Shown here: piece after piece, positions 8,317-17,715 of the stretch
How positions within the stretch are numbered: position 1 is the first letter of the stretch
Layout: each line of letters begins with the position of its first letter
Assembly: GCA_000721275.1 (NCBI GenBank)
Contig: JOFO01000004.1
Span: 186,001-250,000, forward strand
Source: Microtetraspora glauca
GTDB lineage: Bacteria; Actinomycetota; Actinomycetes; Streptomycetales; Streptomycetaceae
Direction of reading: 5' to 3'
DNA length: 64,000 bases
Program-made: the position numbers and the translations under genes
The notes under the pieces: model-generated
What the model was told of the DNA's origin: nothing
The model's input: only the letters and a program-made list of their open reading frames with translations
Databases searched by the model: none

Positions 8317-9852
8317 ATGGCCTCATCACCCCCACCGCTGCTCACGATGACCCGCATCACCAAGTCGTTCCCCGGCGTCCGCGCCCTGGACGGCGTGGAC
8401 CTCGACGTCCAGGCCGGCGAGGTCCACTGCCTCCTCGGCCAGAACGGCGCCGGCAAGTCCACCCTCATCAAGGTCCTCGCCGGGGCCCACCAGCCCGACG
8501 ACGGCGAGATCACCTGGGCCGGCGAGCCGGTCGCCCTGACCTCCCCGATCGCGGCCATGCGGCTGGGGATCGCCACCATCTACCAGGAGCTGGACCTGGT
8601 CGGCGGGCTGTCCGTCGCCGAGAACGTGTTCCTCGGGAACGAGCCGACCTCCGCCGGGTTCGTCGTGCGCGGGGCGCGGGCCCGGGCCGCCGCCGGGCGG
8701 CTGCTGGAACGGCTCGGCCACCCCGAGATCGACCCGGGCCGGCTCGTCGGCGAACTGTCCGCCGCCCAGCAGCAGATCGTCTCCATGGCCCGCGCCCTCT
8801 CGCACGAGGTGCGGCTGATCGTCATGGACGAGCCGTCCGCCGCGCTCGACCCCGACGAGGTCGACAACCTCTTCCGGATCGTCGCCGAACTCACCGCCGA
8901 CGGCGTCGCCGTCGTGTACATCTCCCACCGCCTGGAGGAGATCCGCCGCATCGGCGACCGGGTGACCGTGCTGAAGGACGGCCGTTCCGTCGCCGGCGGC
9001 CTGCCGGCGGACACCACCCCGACCCGCGACATCGTCGCCCTCATGACCGGCCGCACCGTCGAGCACGTCTTCCCCGCCCGCCCCGCACCCCCCGACGACG
9101 GCGCCGCCGCCGTCCGGGCCCCGGTCCTCACCGTCGAAGGCCTCACCCGCGCCCACGAGTTCGCCCCTCTCGACCTCGCCCTGCGGCCCGGGGAGATCGT
9201 CGGCCTCGCCGGGCTGGTGGGCTCCGGCCGCAGCGAGATCCTGGAGACGATCTACGGGGCGCGCAAGCCCGACGCGGGCCGGGTCCTCGTCGACGGCGTC
9301 CCGCTGCGCCCGGGCAGCGTCCGCGCCGCCGTCCGGGCCGGCATCGGACTGGCCCCCGAGGAACGCAAGGCGCAGGCCCTGCTGATGCTGGAGTCCGTCG
9401 GCAGCAACGTCTCGGTCTCCACGCTCTCCCGCTACTCCCGGGCGGGCTGGCTCGACCGGCGCGCAGAGCGGGCCGCCGCGCACCAGGCCGTGCGCGAGCT
9501 GTCGCTGCGGCCCGACGACCCGGACGTGGCGGTCAGGACGCTGTCCGGCGGCAACCAGCAGAAGGCCGTGCTCGCACGCTGGCTGCTGCGCGGCTGCAAG
9601 GTGCTGCTGCTCGACGAACCGACCCGGGGCGTCGACATCGGCGCCCGGGCCGAGCTCTACGCCGTGATCCGCCGGCTGGCCGACGAAGGACTGGCCGTGC
9701 TGCTCGTCTCCAGCGAGGTTCCCGAGGTCCTCGGGCTCGCCGACCGGGTGCTGGTGCTGCGCGAAGGGTCCGTCGTGCACACGGCGCCGGCCCAGGAGCT
9801 GGACGAGCACCGCGTACTCGATCTCGTGATGGAAGGGAACCCGACGCCATGA
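8317..9852 (+). CDS. CUT2-type sugar ABC importer ATPase
   Basis: A 511-residue tandem ATPase of the RbsA/XylG/MglA type that energises uptake of monosaccharides or cyclitols. The N-terminal cassette has Walker A GQNGAGKST, the unusual signature LSAAQQQIVSMARAL and Walker B LIVMDEPSAAL. The C-terminal cassette has the degenerate Walker A GLVGSGRSE normal for the family, signature LSGGNQQK and Walker B LLLDEPTRGVD. ATG 8317 is chosen for its GAGGGG site; upstream codons are low complexity. It overlaps the permease gene by four bases (ATGA). Confidence 0.95.
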   Translation: MASSPPPLLTMTRITKSFPGVRALDGVDLDVQAGEVHCLLGQNGAGKSTLIKVLAGAHQPDDGEITWAGEPVALTSPIAAMRLGIATIYQELDLVGGLSVAENVFLGNEPTSAGFVVRGARARAAAGRLLERLGHPEIDPGRLVGELSAAQQQIVSMARALSHEVRLIVMDEPSAALDPDEVDNLFRIVAELTADGVAVVYISHRLEEIRRIGDRVTVLKDGRSVAGGLPADTTPTRDIVALMTGRTVEHVFPARPAPPDDGAAAVRAPVLTVEGLTRAHEFAPLDLALRPGEIVGLAGLVGSGRSEILETIYGARKPDAGRVLVDGVPLRPGSVRAAVRAGIGLAPEERKAQALLMLESVGSNVSVSTLSRYSRAGWLDRRAERAAAHQAVRELSLRPDDPDVAVRTLSGGNQQKAVLARWLLRGCKVLLLDEPTRGVDIGARAELYAVIRRLADEGLAVLLVSSEVPEVLGLADRVLVLREGSVVHTAPAQELDEHRVLDLVMEGNPTP

Positions 9853-10892
9853 CGCAGCCCGCCCCCGCCGCGCGGAAGGACGCGCCGACGTCCGCCCCCG
9901 CGCCCGCCACCGCCGCCCCCGGCAGGAAGGCGCCGCACCGGCCGGCGTTCATGCGGTGGGACGTCCGCAGCGTGACGCTGCTCGGCGTCCTCGTCGCGCT
10001 CGTCGCCGTCGGCGGCATCACCCAGCCCGACTCCTTCCTCGCCACCAGCAACCTCCAGCTCGTCCTCACCCAGGCGTCGGTCATCGGCGTCGTCACCGTC
10101 GGCATGACGTTCGTCATCACCAGCGGCGGCATCGACCTGTCGGTCGGCGCGATCGTCGCCCTCGCGTCGGTGTGGGCGACGACCGTGGCCACCCAGGAGT
10201 TCGGCTTCGCGGGCATCCTCTTCACCGCCGTGCTCGTCGGCCTCGGCTGCGGCCTCGTGAACGGGGTGCTGATCGCGTACGGCGGCCTGGTGCCGTTCAT
10301 CGCCACCCTGGCCATGCTCGCCTCCGCCCGGGGCCTCGCCCTCCAGATCACCGACGGCCGCACCCAGATGGTGACCGTGACCGACGTCCTCGACCTGGGC
10401 GTCAAGGACGCCTACGTGCTCGGGATCCCGCCGCTCGTCCTCGTCTTCGCCGCCGTGACCGTCGTCGGCTGGCTGCTGCTCAACCGGACCACGTTCGGCC
10501 GCCGCACCGTCGCCGTCGGCGGCAACGCGGAAGCCGCCCGGCTCGCCGGCATCGACGTGCGGCGGCAGCGCCTCTACCTGTACCTGCTGTCGGGGCTGTG
10601 CTGCGGGATCGCCGCGTTCATGCTGATCGTCCTCGCCGGATCCGGCCAGAACACCAACGGCAACCTGTACGAGCTCGACGCCATCGCCGCCGCCATCATC
10701 GGCGGCACCCTCCTCAGCGGCGGACGCGGCACCATCGTCGGCTCCGTCCTCGGCGTCCTGATCTTCACGACCATCACCAACATCTTCGCCCTCAACAACA
10801 TGGAGACGGCCGTCCAGCAGATCGCCAAGGGCGCGATCATCGTGGCCGCCGTCCTCGTCCAGCGCCGCACCCTGCGCGGCGGCGACGCCTGA
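9849..10892 (+). CDS. CUT2-type sugar ABC importer permease
   Basis: A 347-residue RbsC-like permease. A 35-residue Ala/Pro-rich cytoplasmic start precedes about eight to ten membrane segments. The family signature GMTFVITSGGIDLSVGAIVAL lies near residue 90, and GNAEAARLAGIDVRRQR is the cytoplasmic loop that contacts the ATPase. The ATG overlaps the ATPase stop, so the two are translationally coupled. It pairs with the lipoprotein encoded 70 bases downstream. The substrate is not readable. Confidence 0.95.
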   Translation: MTQPAPAARKDAPTSAPAPATAAPGRKAPHRPAFMRWDVRSVTLLGVLVALVAVGGITQPDSFLATSNLQLVLTQASVIGVVTVGMTFVITSGGIDLSVGAIVALASVWATTVATQEFGFAGILFTAVLVGLGCGLVNGVLIAYGGLVPFIATLAMLASARGLALQITDGRTQMVTVTDVLDLGVKDAYVLGIPPLVLVFAAVTVVGWLLLNRTTFGRRTVAVGGNAEAARLAGIDVRRQRLYLYLLSGLCCGIAAFMLIVLAGSGQNTNGNLYELDAIAAAIIGGTLLSGGRGTIVGSVLGVLIFTTITNIFALNNMETAVQQIAKGAIIVAAVLVQRRTLRGGDA

Positions 10893-10962
10893 CGCCCGCC
10901 GCCCGGCACCCGTCCCGACACCCGAGCCGATCCGTCCCGCCCAGCCGAAGGGTTGATCCGCC

Positions 10963-12006
10963 ATGTCCCGAACCTCCCCCAGCCGCAGAGGACTTCTGTT
11001 CGGCACCGCCGCCGTCTCCGCCGGGGCCCTGCTGACCGCCTGCACCAGCAACGAGCCCAAGCAGCAGGCCCAGCCCAGCGGCAACGCCCCCGCCGCCGGC
11101 GACAAGCCCGGCAAGCCCGTCACCATCGGCTTCGCCGGCCCCCAGGCCGACCATGGCTGGCTCAACGCCATCAACCAGAACGCCAAGTCCCGCGCGGCGA
11201 CGTACTCCGACGTCACCCTGGAGATCACCGAGGGCTCGAACGACACCGCCGCCCAGATCGGCCAGGTGCAGACCCTCATCAACAAGAAGGTCGACGTCCT
11301 CGTCATCCTGCCCGCCGACGGCAAGGCCCTCACCCAGGTCGGCCTCCAGGCGATGCGGGCCGGCATCCCGGTCGTCAACCTGGACCGGATCTTCGCCTCC
11401 CCGCAGGCGTACCGCTGCTGGATCGGCGGCGACAACTACGGCATGGGGCTCAACGCCGGCACCTACATCGGCGAGCAGCTCAAGGACAAGCCGAACGCCA
11501 AGGTCGTCGAACTCGCCGGCCTCGACAACCTCGAACTCACCCGGCAGCGCACCCAGGGCTTCGACGACGCCCTGAAGAACTACCCCAACATCACCAAGGT
11601 CGCCCGCCAGGCCGCCGACTTCACCGTCGAGTCCGGCCAGGCCAAGATGGCCCAACTGCTGCAGGCCCAGCCCGCGTTCGACGCGCTGTGGAACCACGAC
11701 GACGACCAGGGCGTCGGCGCGCTCCGCGCCATCGCCCAGGCCGGCCGCGACGACTTCCTGATGGTCGGCGGCGCCGGCGCCAAGTCCGCGATGGACGCCA
11801 TCAAGGCCGGCACGGGCGTCCTCAAGGCCACCGTCCTCTACCCGCCGACGATGGCCGCGTCCGCGATCGACCTCGCCCGCGCCCTCGGCCAGGGCAAGGG
11901 CGTCGGCGGACTCGCCGAGCTGGAGATCCCGTCCTCGCTGACGCTCTACTCCGCCGTCGTCACCAAGGAGAACGTCGACGACTACCTGCCGACCGGCTTC
12001 AACTGA
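10963..12006 (+). CDS. CUT2-type sugar-binding lipoprotein
   Basis: A 347-residue periplasmic-binding-protein-I-like lipoprotein. SRRGLLFG suggests Tat export and the lipobox L-L-T-A-C puts the lipidated Cys at 27. The mature domain has the RbsB-like pattern: VTIGFAGPQADHGWLNAINQNAK, DVLVILPADGKAL, PVVNLDRIF, and TQGFDDALK. It captures the sugar or cyclitol for the adjoining permease and ATPase. The MIPS-led operon only 2.8 kb away makes an inositol-like ligand worth testing, but this is inference. Confidence 0.93.
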   Translation: MSRTSPSRRGLLFGTAAVSAGALLTACTSNEPKQQAQPSGNAPAAGDKPGKPVTIGFAGPQADHGWLNAINQNAKSRAATYSDVTLEITEGSNDTAAQIGQVQTLINKKVDVLVILPADGKALTQVGLQAMRAGIPVVNLDRIFASPQAYRCWIGGDNYGMGLNAGTYIGEQLKDKPNAKVVELAGLDNLELTRQRTQGFDDALKNYPNITKVARQAADFTVESGQAKMAQLLQAQPAFDALWNHDDDQGVGALRAIAQAGRDDFLMVGGAGAKSAMDAIKAGTGVLKATVLYPPTMAASAIDLARALGQGKGVGGLAELEIPSSLTLYSAVVTKENVDDYLPTGFN

Positions 12007-12012
12007 CCGGAT

Positions 12013-12036
12013 CCGGGCTCCCGGGGGGATGCCCGG
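12013..12036 (+). terminator. hairpin after the binding-protein gene
   Basis: CCGGGC (12013-12018) pairs with GCCCGG (12031-12036), seven bases after the stop. A second dyad, GTCAG/CTGAC (12056-12060 with 12068-12072), lies just before the ribosome site of the next gene. Such stems often protect the binding-protein mRNA or partly terminate, keeping its level above downstream genes. Confidence 0.45.
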
Positions 12037-12085
12037 CTCCGCAGCACACCGACGAGTCAGTGACTCTCTGACCAGGAGGAACCGT

Positions 12086-13348
12086 ATGGAACAGCGGGAC
12101 AGCGACGCGACCGCGCCGCCCGCACTCGGCGTCGGCATGGTGGGGTACGCGTTCATGGGCGCGGCGCACTCCCAGGGCTGGCGCAACGTGAGCCGGGTGT
12201 TCGACCTGCCGCTGCGGCCCGTCCTCGCGGCGATCGCGGGCCGGGACGCGGACGCCGTCCGGGCCGCCGCCCGGCGGCACGGCTGGGCGGCGGCGGAGAC
12301 GGACTGGCGCGCCCTGATCGCCCGGGACGACGTGCAGCTCGTCGACATCTGCACCCCGGGCGACAGCCATGCGGAGATCGCGATCGCGGCCCTGGAGGCC
12401 GGCAAGCACGTCCTGTGCGAGAAGCCGCTGGCGAACTCGGTGGCCGAGGCGGAGGCCATGACCGCCGCCGCCGAGGCCGCCCGCGCCCGCGGCCAGGTCG
12501 CGATGGTCGGCTTCAACTACCGTCGCGTGCCCGCCCTCTCGTACGCCCGCCGGCTCATCGCCGAGGGACGGCTCGGCGCCCTGCGGCACGTCCGGGTGAG
12601 CTACCTCCAGGACTGGCTCGTCGACCCGGACTTCCCGCTGACCTGGCGGCTGGAGCGCGAGCACGCCGGGTCCGGGGCGCTGGGCGACCTCGGCGCGCAC
12701 ATCGTCGACCTCGCGCAGTACCTGGCGGGGGAGCCGGTCGTCGGGGTGTCGGCCCAGACGGAGACCTTCGTACGGGAACGGCCCCGGCTCGCCGCCGCGG
12801 CGGCCGGCCTGGCCGCGCCCGCCGGGCAGTCCGCCGCCGCCCCGCGCGGGCCGGTGACCGTCGACGACGCGGTCGTCTTCACCGGGCGGCTCGCCTCGGG
12901 GGCGCTCGCCGCCTTCGAGGCCAGCCGGATGGCCTCCGGCCGCAAGAACCAGCTGCGACTGGAGATCAACGGGGAGCGGGGCTCGCTCGCCTTCGACCTG
13001 GAACGGCTCAACGAGCTCTCCTTCCACGACCACCGCGAACCCGCCGCCACCGCGGGCTTCCGCCGGATCCTCGTCACCGAGCCCGACCACCCCTACCTGG
13101 AGGCGTGGTGGCCGCCCGGCCACACCCTCGGCTACGAGCACACCTTCACCCACCAGGCCCGCGACCTCGTCGCCGCGATCGGCGCCGGCACCGAACCGTC
13201 ACCGTCGTTCGCCGACGGGCTGCGGGTGCAGCGGGTGCTCGACGCGGTCGAGGAGAGCGCCCGGAAGAACGCCGTCTACACCCCCGTCCCGGACGAGCCG
13301 GCCGCCGTCCGCCGGCCGCCGCACGACCGTCCGCCCGCCGTCCGCTAG
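12086..13348 (+). CDS. Gfo/Idh/MocA-family oxidoreductase
   Basis: A 420-residue NAD(P)-dependent oxidoreductase. The Rossmann motif [11 protein letters not shown] is at about residues 15-25 and the family motif E-K-P-L-A near residue 113; the C-terminal substrate domain contains [19 protein letters not shown], whose Gly-Asp-x-x-x-His supplies the catalytic pair. Members oxidise sugars or cyclitols such as myo-inositol. AGGAGGA precedes ATG 12086. The tail after about residue 400 is low-complexity Pro/Arg. It sits between the importer genes and a TIM-barrel isomerase, a common catabolic trio. Confidence 0.93.
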   Translation: MEQRDSDATAPPALGVGMVGYAFMGAAHSQGWRNVSRVFDLPLRPVLAAIAGRDADAVRAAARRHGWAAAETDWRALIARDDVQLVDICTPGDSHAEIAIAALEAGKHVLCEKPLANSVAEAEAMTAAAEAARARGQVAMVGFNYRRVPALSYARRLIAEGRLGALRHVRVSYLQDWLVDPDFPLTWRLEREHAGSGALGDLGAHIVDLAQYLAGEPVVGVSAQTETFVRERPRLAAAAAGLAAPAGQSAAAPRGPVTVDDAVVFTGRLASGALAAFEASRMASGRKNQLRLEINGERGSLAFDLERLNELSFHDHREPAATAGFRRILVTEPDHPYLEAWWPPGHTLGYEHTFTHQARDLVAAIGAGTEPSPSFADGLRVQRVLDAVEESARKNAVYTPVPDEPAAVRRPPHDRPPAVR

Positions 13349-13442
13349 CCGCCCGGGGACCGTCCGTCCGCCGTCCGGGAGCGCCACCCCGTCCGTCCGC
13401 CCGCGTGACCGTCCGTCCGTCCGCCCGCCGTCTGGAGGCCCC
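13349..13442 (+). repeat. CGTCCGTCCGCC-type simple repeats
   Basis: The spacer between oxidoreductase and isomerase consists of irregular CGTCCGTC, CCGCCGTC and GTCCGTCCGCC units, continuing the low-complexity 3' end of the upstream gene. It looks like slippage-generated sequence. Only a weak CTGGAGG site stands before the next ATG. Confidence 0.6.
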
Positions 13443-14450
13443 ATGCCCCGCCCGTTCACGCTCTTCACCGGCCAGTGGGCCGACCTGCCGCTGGAGGAGG
13501 TCTGCCGGCTCGCCCGCGACTTCGGCTACGACGGCCTCGAACTCGCCTGCTGGGGAGACCACTTCGAGGTCGACAAGGCCCTCGCCGACCCGGCGTACCT
13601 CGCGGGGCGGCATGCCCTGCTCGACAAGTACGGCCTGAAGTGCTGGGCGATCTCCAACCACCTCGTGGGCCAGGGGGTCTGCGACCATCCGATCGACGAG
13701 CGGCACCAGGGCATCCTGCCGCCCCGGATCTGGGGCGACGGCGAACCCGAGGGCGTGCGGCGGCGGGCCGCCGCCGAGATGAAGGACACCGCGCGCGCCG
13801 CCGCCGCCTTCGGCGTCGACACCGTCATCGGCTTCACCGGCTCCTCCATCTGGCACCTGGTGGCCATGTTCCCGCCCGTGCCGGAGCGCATGATCGAGCG
13901 CGGCTACGAGGACTTCGCCGAGCGGTGGAACCCGGTCCTCGACGTCTTCGACGCCGAAGGGGTCCGCTTCGCCCACGAGGTCCACCCCGGGGAGATCGCC
14001 TACGACTACTGGACCACCCGCCGCGCCCTGGAGGCCGTCGACCACCGGCCGGCCTTCGGGCTCAACTTCGACCCCAGTCACTTCGTCTGGCAGGACCTCG
14101 ACCCGGTCGGCTTCCTGTACGACTTCCGCGACCGGATCTACCACGTCGACTGCAAGGAGGCGCGCAAGCGCCTCGACGGGCGCAACGGGCGCCTCGGCTC
14201 CCACTTGCCGTGGGGCGACCCCAGGCGCGGCTGGGACTTCGTCTCCGTCGGTCACGGGGACGTGCCCTGGGAGGACGTCTTCCGCATGCTGCGGTCCATC
14301 GGCTACGCCGGCCCCGTGTCCGTCGAATGGGAGGACGCCGGCATGGACCGGCTCACCGGCGCGCCCGAGGCGCTGGCCCATCTGAAGCGGTTCGACTTCG
14401 ACCCGCCGGCCGCCTCGTTCGACGCGGCGTTCTCCGGCGGCGACCGGTAG
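13443..14450 (+). CDS. sugar phosphate isomerase/epimerase (TIM barrel)
   Basis: A 335-residue cytoplasmic protein of the AP-endonuclease-2/xylose-isomerase-like TIM-barrel superfamily. It begins [20 protein letters not shown] with the usual barrel strand LELACWG. Likely metal ligands are in [11 protein letters not shown] (Glu and His), [10 protein letters not shown] (Asp and His), YHVDCKEA and VEWED. Related IolE/IolI and epimerase enzymes act on keto-inositols and ketoses. CTGGAGG lies before ATG 13443. It is the last gene of the importer operon, followed by a strong hairpin. Confidence 0.9.
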   Translation: MPRPFTLFTGQWADLPLEEVCRLARDFGYDGLELACWGDHFEVDKALADPAYLAGRHALLDKYGLKCWAISNHLVGQGVCDHPIDERHQGILPPRIWGDGEPEGVRRRAAAEMKDTARAAAAFGVDTVIGFTGSSIWHLVAMFPPVPERMIERGYEDFAERWNPVLDVFDAEGVRFAHEVHPGEIAYDYWTTRRALEAVDHRPAFGLNFDPSHFVWQDLDPVGFLYDFRDRIYHVDCKEARKRLDGRNGRLGSHLPWGDPRRGWDFVSVGHGDVPWEDVFRMLRSIGYAGPVSVEWEDAGMDRLTGAPEALAHLKRFDFDPPAASFDAAFSGGDR

Positions 14451-14465
14451 GAGCCGGCGGTCGGA

Positions 14466-14492
14466 CCCGGTGGCGCGGGAAGCGCCACCGGG
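14466..14492 (+). terminator. strong hairpin ending the importer operon
   Basis: CCCGGTGGCGC (14466-14476) pairs perfectly with GCGCCACCGGG (14482-14492) around a five-base loop, 16 bases after the isomerase stop. No T run follows, as is usual in this GC class. It separates the importer operon from the inositol-phosphate-synthase operon. Confidence 0.75.
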
Positions 14493-14789
14493 CGGTCCGG
14501 CCTGCCCGCGCACGGCTTTGTCCTGACGCAGGAGAAAGTTCGACCGATGTGCCGCGCAAGGGCTTTCCGTCGCGGACGAAGGCGGATACGGTCCCCTCAC
14601 CGCACCCCGTACGACCCGCTTCCCCGTACGCCCCGTCTTCCCCGTACGCCCCCGGGTTCTCCGCCCCCACCCGGCGCCCGGACCGCCGAGACGGCCCCGC
14701 GCGCCGAAGCTGAAGCCGCAGCCGAAGACCCCGCTCCCCACCCCAGCCCTCCACCCCCCGCACCGAACGATCTGGCAAGGAGGCAGCCC
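14493..14789 (+). other. leader and promoter region of the ebo-like operon
   Basis: About 300 bases without a supported gene. The first half contains the only purine-rich stretch (GACGAAGGCGGATACGGT near 14575-14592) and is the likely promoter. The second half is pyrimidine-rich on the plus strand and holds a direct repeat CTTCCCCGTACGCCCC at 14619-14634 and 14637-14652 (18-base period). AAGGAGG at 14778-14784 serves the GTG at 14790. Confidence 0.45.
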
Positions 14790-15908
14790 GTGACTGACAC
14801 CCACGTACGCACCGGAGTCTGGTTCGCCGGAGCGCGCGGCTCCGTGGCGACCACGGCCGTCGCCGGATGCGCCGCCGTCCGCGCCGGACTCCACCCCACG
14901 ACCGGCATGGTCACCGAGACGCCCGCCTTCGCCGGCACCGGGCTGCCGTCCCTGGCCGCGCTCGTCTTCGGCGGCCACGACATCGTGTCCTGCCCGCTCC
15001 CCAAGCGCGCCGAGCAGCTCACCGGCGCCGGCGTCCTCCCGCACGGTCTCGCTGCCGCCGTCCATGACGAACTCGCCGCCGCCGACGCCGAGATACGCAC
15101 CGGCGGCCCCCTGCCGGACGACCCCCGCACCGACGCCGAGCTCGTCGCGGACCTCGCGGCCGACCTCGTCTCCTTCCGCGACCGGCACGACCTGGCCCGC
15201 GTGGTCGTCGTCAACGTCTCCGCCACCGAACCCCCGCCCGCACCCGGCGCCGTGCGCCTGCCGCCCAGCTCCCTCTACGCCTCCGCGGCCCTCCGGGCCG
15301 GCTGCCCGTACGTCGACTTCACCCCGTCCACCGGGCTGCGCGCCCCCGGTCTCACGGCCGCCGCGGCCGACGCCGGACTTCCGCACGCGGGCCGCGACGG
15401 CAAGACCGGCCAGACGCTCCTGCGCGCCGTGCTCGCCCCGATGTTCGTCCAGCGGGCCCTGGACGTGCGGGCCTGGTCCGGCACCAACCTGCTCGGCGGG
15501 GGAGACGGGGCGACGCTCGCCGACCCCGCCGCCGCGGCGGCGAAGAACGCCGGCAAGGAGCGCGTCCTCGCCGACACGCTCGGCCACCGGCCGGAGGGAC
15601 AGGTCCACATCGACGACGTCCCCGCGCTCGGCGACTGGAAGACCGCCTGGGACCACATCGCCTTCGACGGCTTCCTCGGCACCCGGATGGTCCTCCAGAC
15701 CATCTGGCAGGGCTGCGACTCCGCGCTCGCCGCGCCCCTCGTGCTCGACCTGGCCCGGCTCGTCGCCCGCGCCCACGAGGCCGGGCTCTCCGGACCGCTC
15801 CCGCAGCTCGGCTTCTACTTCAAGGACCCCGACGGCGGACCCTCCGGCCTCGCGGAGCAGTACGCCGCGCTCCTCGCCTTCGCCGACCGGCTGCGGGAGG
15901 CACGGTGA
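14790..15908 (+). CDS. inositol-phosphate synthase family protein (MIPS)
   Basis: A 372-residue myo-inositol-phosphate-synthase-type protein. Such enzymes cyclise glucose 6-phosphate to inositol phosphate using bound NAD. The N-terminal dinucleotide motif reads G-A-R-G-S-V-A-T-T. Core motifs GKTGQTLLRAVLAPMF, SGTNLLGGGDG, KNAGKE and DWKTAWDHIAFDGFLG follow in the order expected of MIPS. Length fits actinobacterial enzymes. GTG 14790 is set by AAGGAGG; the upstream frame is low complexity. It leads a seven-gene operon and overlaps the UbiA gene by four bases (GTGA). In classical ebo clusters this place is taken by a dehydroquinate-synthase-like EboD, also a sugar-phosphate cyclase. Confidence 0.9.
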   Translation: MTDTHVRTGVWFAGARGSVATTAVAGCAAVRAGLHPTTGMVTETPAFAGTGLPSLAALVFGGHDIVSCPLPKRAEQLTGAGVLPHGLAAAVHDELAAADAEIRTGGPLPDDPRTDAELVADLAADLVSFRDRHDLARVVVVNVSATEPPPAPGAVRLPPSSLYASAALRAGCPYVDFTPSTGLRAPGLTAAAADAGLPHAGRDGKTGQTLLRAVLAPMFVQRALDVRAWSGTNLLGGGDGATLADPAAAAAKNAGKERVLADTLGHRPEGQVHIDDVPALGDWKTAWDHIAFDGFLGTRMVLQTIWQGCDSALAAPLVLDLARLVARAHEAGLSGPLPQLGFYFKDPDGGPSGLAEQYAALLAFADRLREAR

Positions 15909-16840
15909 CGCGCCCCGGTCGGCCGGACCGCACCCGGCAGCTCCGGGCCTGGGCCGAACTGCTGCGCGTCTCTGCGCTGTTCACCGTCCCCGGTGACGCG
16001 CTCGCCGGCGCCGCCGCCACCGGACTGCGGCCCGGACGGGGGACGGCGTACGCGATCGGCGCCTCGCTCTGCCTGTACGAGGCGGGCATGGCCCTCAACG
16101 ACTGGGCCGACCGGAAGGAGGACGCCGTCGACCGCCCCGAACGCCCGCTGCCCTCCGGCCGGATCGCGCCGGCCGCCGCGCTCGGCGCCGCGGGCCTCCT
16201 CACCGCCGCCGGGCTCGCCCTCGCCTCCCGCGCCGGCCGCCCGGCCCTCTCCGTCGCCACCGCCCTCGCCGGCACCGTCTGGGCCTACGACCTGCGTCTC
16301 AAGCACACGCCCGCCGCGCCCGCCGCCATGGCCGCCGCCCGCGCCCTCGACCTCGTCCTCGGCGCCGCCGCCACCGGCGCGCCGCCCACGGCCGCGCGGC
16401 CCGGCGCGGACGCCCGTACCGTACGCCGGGTCGCGGCGCCCGCCGCCGCGCTCGCCGCCCACACGTACGCCGTCACCGCCGTGTCCCGGCACGAGGAGCG
16501 GGGCGGATCGACGCTCGCCCCGCTCGGGGCGCTCGCCGCGACGGGCGCCCTCGGCGCCGCCACCGCGCTGGGCGCGCTCCGGCGGCCCGGCGGCGCGGCG
16601 GCCCTCGCCCCGCTCGCGCCCGCCGCCCTGTACGCCGGCACCGCCGCCGTCCCCCTGCTGCACGCCGCCCTCCACCCGTCGCCGCCGCTCACCCGGCGCG
16701 CCGTCGGCGGCGGCATCCGCGCCCTCATCCCGCTCCAGGCCGCGCTCGCCGCCCGCGCCGGAGCCACCGGCACCGGCATCGGCCTGCTGGGGCTCGTCCC
16801 CCTCGCCCGCGCCCTCGCACGGAAGGTGAGCACCACATGA
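15905..16840 (+). CDS. eboC: UbiA-superfamily prenyltransferase (EboC / SCO3242 type)
   Basis: A 311-residue polytopic membrane protein with about eight or nine hydrophobic segments. The first aspartate-rich motif N-D-W-A-D-R-K-E-D-A-V-D (about residues 62-73) is the magnesium-diphosphate site of UbiA prenyltransferases; a second acceptor-side motif near Y-D-L-R-L-K is degenerate. The expected reaction attaches an isoprenoid to a polar or aromatic acceptor at the membrane. Start and stop overlap the neighbours on both sides (GTGA and ATGA), so it is translated with the MIPS-type gene and the TIM-barrel gene. This suggests that a cyclitol-derived molecule is the acceptor, which is inference. 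Confidence 0.88.
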   Translation: MTRPGRPDRTRQLRAWAELLRVSALFTVPGDALAGAAATGLRPGRGTAYAIGASLCLYEAGMALNDWADRKEDAVDRPERPLPSGRIAPAAALGAAGLLTAAGLALASRAGRPALSVATALAGTVWAYDLRLKHTPAAPAAMAAARALDLVLGAAATGAPPTAARPGADARTVRRVAAPAAALAAHTYAVTAVSRHEERGGSTLAPLGALAATGALGAATALGALRRPGGAAALAPLAPAALYAGTAAVPLLHAALHPSPPLTRRAVGGGIRALIPLQAALAARAGATGTGIGLLGLVPLARALARKVSTT

Positions 16841-17715
16841 CCGACCGGCCGCCGCTCCGCCTCGGATACGGCACCAACGGACTCACCGACCTCCGCCTCG
16901 ACGACGCCCTCGCGCTCCTCGCCGACCTCGGCTACGACGGCGTCGGACTCACCCTCGACCACATGCACCTCGACCCGCTCGCGCCCGGCCTCGCCGCCCG
17001 CACCGCGACCGTCGCCCGCCGGCTCGGCGCGCTCGGGCTCACCGCGACCGTCGAGACCGGCGCCCGGTACGTGCTCGACCCGCGCCGCAAGCACGGCCCG
17101 TCCCTGCTCGACGCCGACCCCGAGGACCGGGCCGCCCGGATCCGGCTGCTGCGCACGGCCGTCGGCGTCGCGGCCGACCTCGGGGCGCACGCCGTGCACT
17201 GCTTCAGCGGCGTCACCCCGCCCGGCACCGACCCCGCCACGGCCTGGCGGCGGCTCACCGAGGCGCTGGAGCCCGTGCTCGACACGGCCGCCGCCGCGGG
17301 CGTGCCGCTCGCGATCGAACCCGAACCGGGCCACCTCCTCGCCACCCTCGCCGACTTCCACCGGCTGCGCGCCGCGCTCGGCGACCCCGCGCCGCTCGGC
17401 CTCACCCTCGACATCGGCCACTGCCAGTGCCTGGAGCCGGAGCCGCCCGCCGCGTGCGTCCGCGCGGCGGGACCCTGGCTGCGGCACGTGCAGATCGAGG
17501 ACATGCGGCGCGGCGTCCACGAGCACCTGCCGTTCGGCGAGGGCGAGATCGACTTCCCGCCCGTCCTCGACGCCCTCGCGGCCGTCGGCTACCGGGGCCT
17601 CACCATCGTCGAACTGCCCCGCCACGCGCACGCCGGCCCGCGACTCGCCGCCGAGTCCGCCGCGTTCCTGCGGGCCGCCGCCGAGACCGCGGCGAAGGGA
17701 GCACCCGCATGCTGA
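16837..17715 (+). CDS. TIM-barrel sugar phosphate isomerase/epimerase in the ebo-like operon
   Basis: A 292-residue AP-endonuclease-2-like TIM barrel with no signal. Landmarks are LRLGYGTNGLTD, GYDGVGLTLDHMHLDP, VHCFSG, LAIEPEPGHLL (metal-binding Glu), LTLDIGHCQCLEP (Asp and His), RHVQIEDM and TIVELPRHAH. It probably isomerises or epimerises a ketose or inosose. Its ATG overlaps the UbiA stop and its last seven bases overlap EboA, so it is made in step with them. Distinct from the longer EboE protein two genes downstream. Confidence 0.9.
   Translation: MTDRPPLRLGYGTNGLTDLRLDDALALLADLGYDGVGLTLDHMHLDPLAPGLAARTATVARRLGALGLTATVETGARYVLDPRRKHGPSLLDADPEDRAARIRLLRTAVGVAADLGAHAVHCFSGVTPPGTDPATAWRRLTEALEPVLDTAAAAGVPLAIEPEPGHLLATLADFHRLRAALGDPAPLGLTLDIGHCQCLEPEPPAACVRAAGPWLRHVQIEDMRRGVHEHLPFGEGEIDFPPVLDALAAVGYRGLTIVELPRHAHAGPRLAAESAAFLRAAAETAAKGAPAC

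Noticed and set aside
8142..10892. Possible fusion of the ABC ATPase and permease
   Set aside because: The frame open through the ATPase region is out of phase with the true ATPase; the permease starts at ATG 9849, overlapping the ATPase stop by the usual ATGA.
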